This document shows positions 61,401 through 64,000 of a stretch of DNA of 64,000 bases, piece after piece (the first letter of the stretch is position 1; the number at the start of each line of letters is the position of its first letter). Below the pieces are notes generated by a model, which did not search any database, was not told where the DNA came from, and saw only the letters and a program-made list of their open reading frames with translations. Source of the stretch: Phylloscopus collybita. Its lineage: Eukaryota; Chordata; Aves; Passeriformes; Phylloscopidae. The position numbers and the translations under genes are program-made. Location of the stretch: the NCBI GenBank assembly GCA_027886175.1, contig JAJNNQ010000137.1, positions 36,628,001 to 36,692,000 of the forward strand. Direction: 5' to 3'.

Positions 61401-64000
61401 ACTGAAATTGTCAAAAAATGTTAAACTCCACCCTTTCAAATGATTCAATGTAAGATTATTTCAATGGAAAAAGAAACAAGGCAGAGGGGAATCCAATTAC
61501 ACAAAGAATGATTTAGCTGTTTATGTCAGAGTCAGCCATACAATTTCAAGTTAAAAAGGTAGTTGATGTAAGGGACGCATATCTGTGAAAATTTTAATGA
61601 CAAATGTTTCCATTTTCCACCTGTTTTTCCTTATGTTTTTCACAAAAGCTGACACTGTAATAGTCCTCAGCAATTCTAAATGCATCTGAACACAGGGAAC
61701 GGAGATTCCTTTCAAGAGTGGTCATTACCAGACACAGGAATTTGAAAAAAATATCAGTGTCATTGCCTGCATTTGAAACATAATATTCTTCCCTACATTT
61801 GAAATTTGTAGTATTTCTCTTCTTTTCCTCTCTTATATTTTCACACTGAAGTTCATTAATGGTTACCCAATGGCATTCACCTAGCAGATGCTTCATCTTT
61901 GTTTTCCAAGGGCATTTCAAAATATCTTAAAATCATGAGACTTTTTCTTTAAAATAATATAATCTTACTAACCCTTTAAAGAGATGACTTTTTAAGAGTT
62001 TCCATTAACACATATACAAAAACTGTGACAAAAGAAATATAACAGACAATTGTAAGCCAAAATCTTACATCAATGATGGCCCCTCCATCTTTCTTGGGAG
62101 GTGAGTAAGGGATATGCCTTGCTAAAAGAAATCTCCTGGGAAATCCCAGTTGAGCCATCTTTGCCTCTCCTGGGACCATTGCATTCCTGCTTATTCCCAT
62201 GCATAACCCAGCATCTTAAATCCCTTCAGCATCTAGGAGAAACTGCTTGCAATATTGCTGACAGAACTTGCACTTCAGAATCACAGAAGTACAAGTTACA
62301 ATGAAGTTGTAACTCTGGCCTATTTTTAGCACTGTTTAGGCTTAAATTATGAACCCTTTGTCAAAGTTAGTTATCCATTTGAACTCTTTCTGAAAATACT
62401 GTCAGAGGAGGGACTGAGCCTGATAACTCAATAACTCTTTCTCTCACATGGGGCTTTGACTATGCAAATTTGATTTCTCATCTGTTTGGAGTAACATGAA
62501 CTTCTGTTTCTCACTAGCCTGACAGTTCTTCTGTGAAGTATAGCCATGCTATAACTGTGTCCTTTTTATCCAGTTGGAATTCCTTCTCCTCCCATGATCA
62601 GCTTTTGGGATCAGCTGTTAACAGAGAGCTCCTCCATCATCTCATTACATGTCCTTGCACAAAAAATCCCTGCCCCATCACATGTCTCCTGTAGATGTGA
62701 GGTGGGACACTCAGATTCCCTCCAATCCTGTTCTGTTCATCTACTTCATGGTTGCCGGATCTCAGCGTGATGTTTTTGAAAAAAATAAAAACCAATCAAG
62801 CCTGGTAAAGAGGTCGTAAATCATGCCAAAAGAGAGGAAACTATAAAACTGAAAGCCTTGACATCAGAGGGGGTGGTTGCAGATAAAAAGTGCTTATAAA
62901 AAGTAATTATGGCAGCCCCTCCGGCAGAAGTCAAGATAAGCAGTTAGGAGAGGTGATGCTCATGATACTCTACAGAATACACACTGTTCAGGTAGGAATC
63001 AAGGCATCATATTCCTGATCTCAAAATAGTGGGACTCAAGTCAGTCATTGCCCCAGTGAGGAAAGCAGGAGAAAGTATTTTGCATTCAGAAAGCAACTAG
63101 TTGAATACCAACCACTTACATTTTGTGACGGGTGTCATAGACAATTGTAACACACCAATACCACGTCAAAGGAATATATAAGAACATGGAAAGAATATTG
63201 GGTCTCGGACATTGTTGGCCAAATCATGCTTTTTTTGCTTTTTGTTCTCATTCCAGCATGGGAACACACAGAACTCTTCAAATGTCACAGTAAAAAAAAA
63301 AAAAAAAAAAAGATAGATCTCATTTGTGTGAACATAAAATTCACATCCTCTGTCAAAGACTCAAAGACCTGCATTGGGAAGCAAGAAACTGTCACGGCTC
63401 TTCCATGCTGAAATGAATATAAATTTAGGGAGCAAAGAGGAGCTGTAAAAGAAAATGCACAGTGCAAATCTTAACCAGAACTGTACTCTAGGAAGTTCTA
63501 TTTTGAATGGAGGGACAGGTTAGGGAATGAGAAAGACATGGAAATATGAACCACAGATTGGAACTGAGTGAAGAACTAGCCACCTTTGGGGGCAGTGTGT
63601 TTGAAGCTACACAACTATTTCAGCAGAAAGGGAGCGAAATTCCAGGGCAGCAGAAGAAATAGCGTGCTGCAAGGAACTATAGAAGACCTCAGGAAGGACA
63701 TCTTCTTAAATGCTAAATTCAGTAAAATATTGAAAAGTAAAGGAGCATAAAATAGAAGAAGGTCCCTGCAAGAAAAAAATACTCATGGGTTTCTTTAAGA
63801 TTTGGTGGGAGTCTCTGCTTTTATGGTAGAAAAAGGGAAAAGTAATAAAAGTTGGAATTAAACAGTTTCACCTAGTCTCACCTAGTTTCCTCTCTAGGCA
63901 ATTCAGAGGACTATACTTTTAAAGTGCATCTCATCCTATCTCCTACAGGTCTTCCTAAGTAAATCAGACTAATGGTGGCTTAAAAGTTCCTGTGTCTCTT
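58446..64000. other. AT-rich stretch without recognised gene
   Basis: No gene or mobile element recognised. A 20-base A-run lies at 63292-63311. Frames such as 61594-61920 (108 codons, minus) have no known domain. Confidence 0.55.
63292..63311. repeat. Poly-A run (20 bases)
   Basis: Uninterrupted A-run after 'aatgtcacagt'; no recognisable retrocopy upstream. Confidence 0.95.

Noticed and set aside
1..64000. CRISPR arrays, bacterial operons, ribosome binding sites, tRNA or rRNA genes
   Set aside because: The sequence is vertebrate in character, and no such structures were seen on either strand.

Overview
The window looks like an AT-rich, gene-poor piece of a bird genome, probably a songbird (passerine). 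The evidence is the repeat content: several 3' fragments of the avian LINE family CR1 on both strands, plus long terminal repeats (LTRs) of avian endogenous retroviruses. I recognise no host protein-coding gene, tRNA or rRNA. Open frames outside the repeats are short (about 60-130 codons) and match no family I know. The sequence is best read as intergenic DNA, or as the inside of a very long intron.

Layout. 1-4924 has no recognisable element. 4925-5730 holds two trinucleotide arrays, the second lying inside a CR1 fragment. A perfect TTCCC pentanucleotide array is at 11580-11682. An LTR lies on the minus strand at 13998-14587, and a CR1 fragment on the minus strand at 15845-16212. A degraded ERV piece (LTR plus a little internal sequence) is at 16835-17545. 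A CR1 fragment split by a minus-strand LTR spans 21003-22105. A plus-strand LTR is at 28150-28812. A minus-strand solo LTR with a perfect 5-bp target duplication is at 29041-29637. A further minus-strand LTR is at 35551-36387. A CR1 fragment on the minus strand is at 57870-58445. The remaining stretches hold microsatellites, homopolymer runs and otherwise featureless sequence.

The richest part is 39552-43815. A plus-strand CR1 is cut by a defective provirus (39635-42936) that is flanked by the 6-bp direct repeat CCAAAG. The provirus has lost its 5' LTR, gag, protease and most of pol. What remains is the last ~90 codons of integrase, of the alpha/betaretrovirus type, then a spacer with a different solo LTR nested in it, then an env of the gammaretrovirus/type-D kind, then a polypurine tract and an intact-looking 294-bp 3' LTR. 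The env keeps its SU CXXC motif, furin-type cleavage site, fusion peptide, immunosuppressive-domain region, CX6CC motif and membrane anchor. They are spread over three reading-frame segments with one in-frame TGA, so as it stands it cannot make a full envelope protein. A beta-like pol joined to a gamma-like env is the classic mosaic of type-D retroviruses. All family assignments come from recognising motifs by eye; no database search was run.
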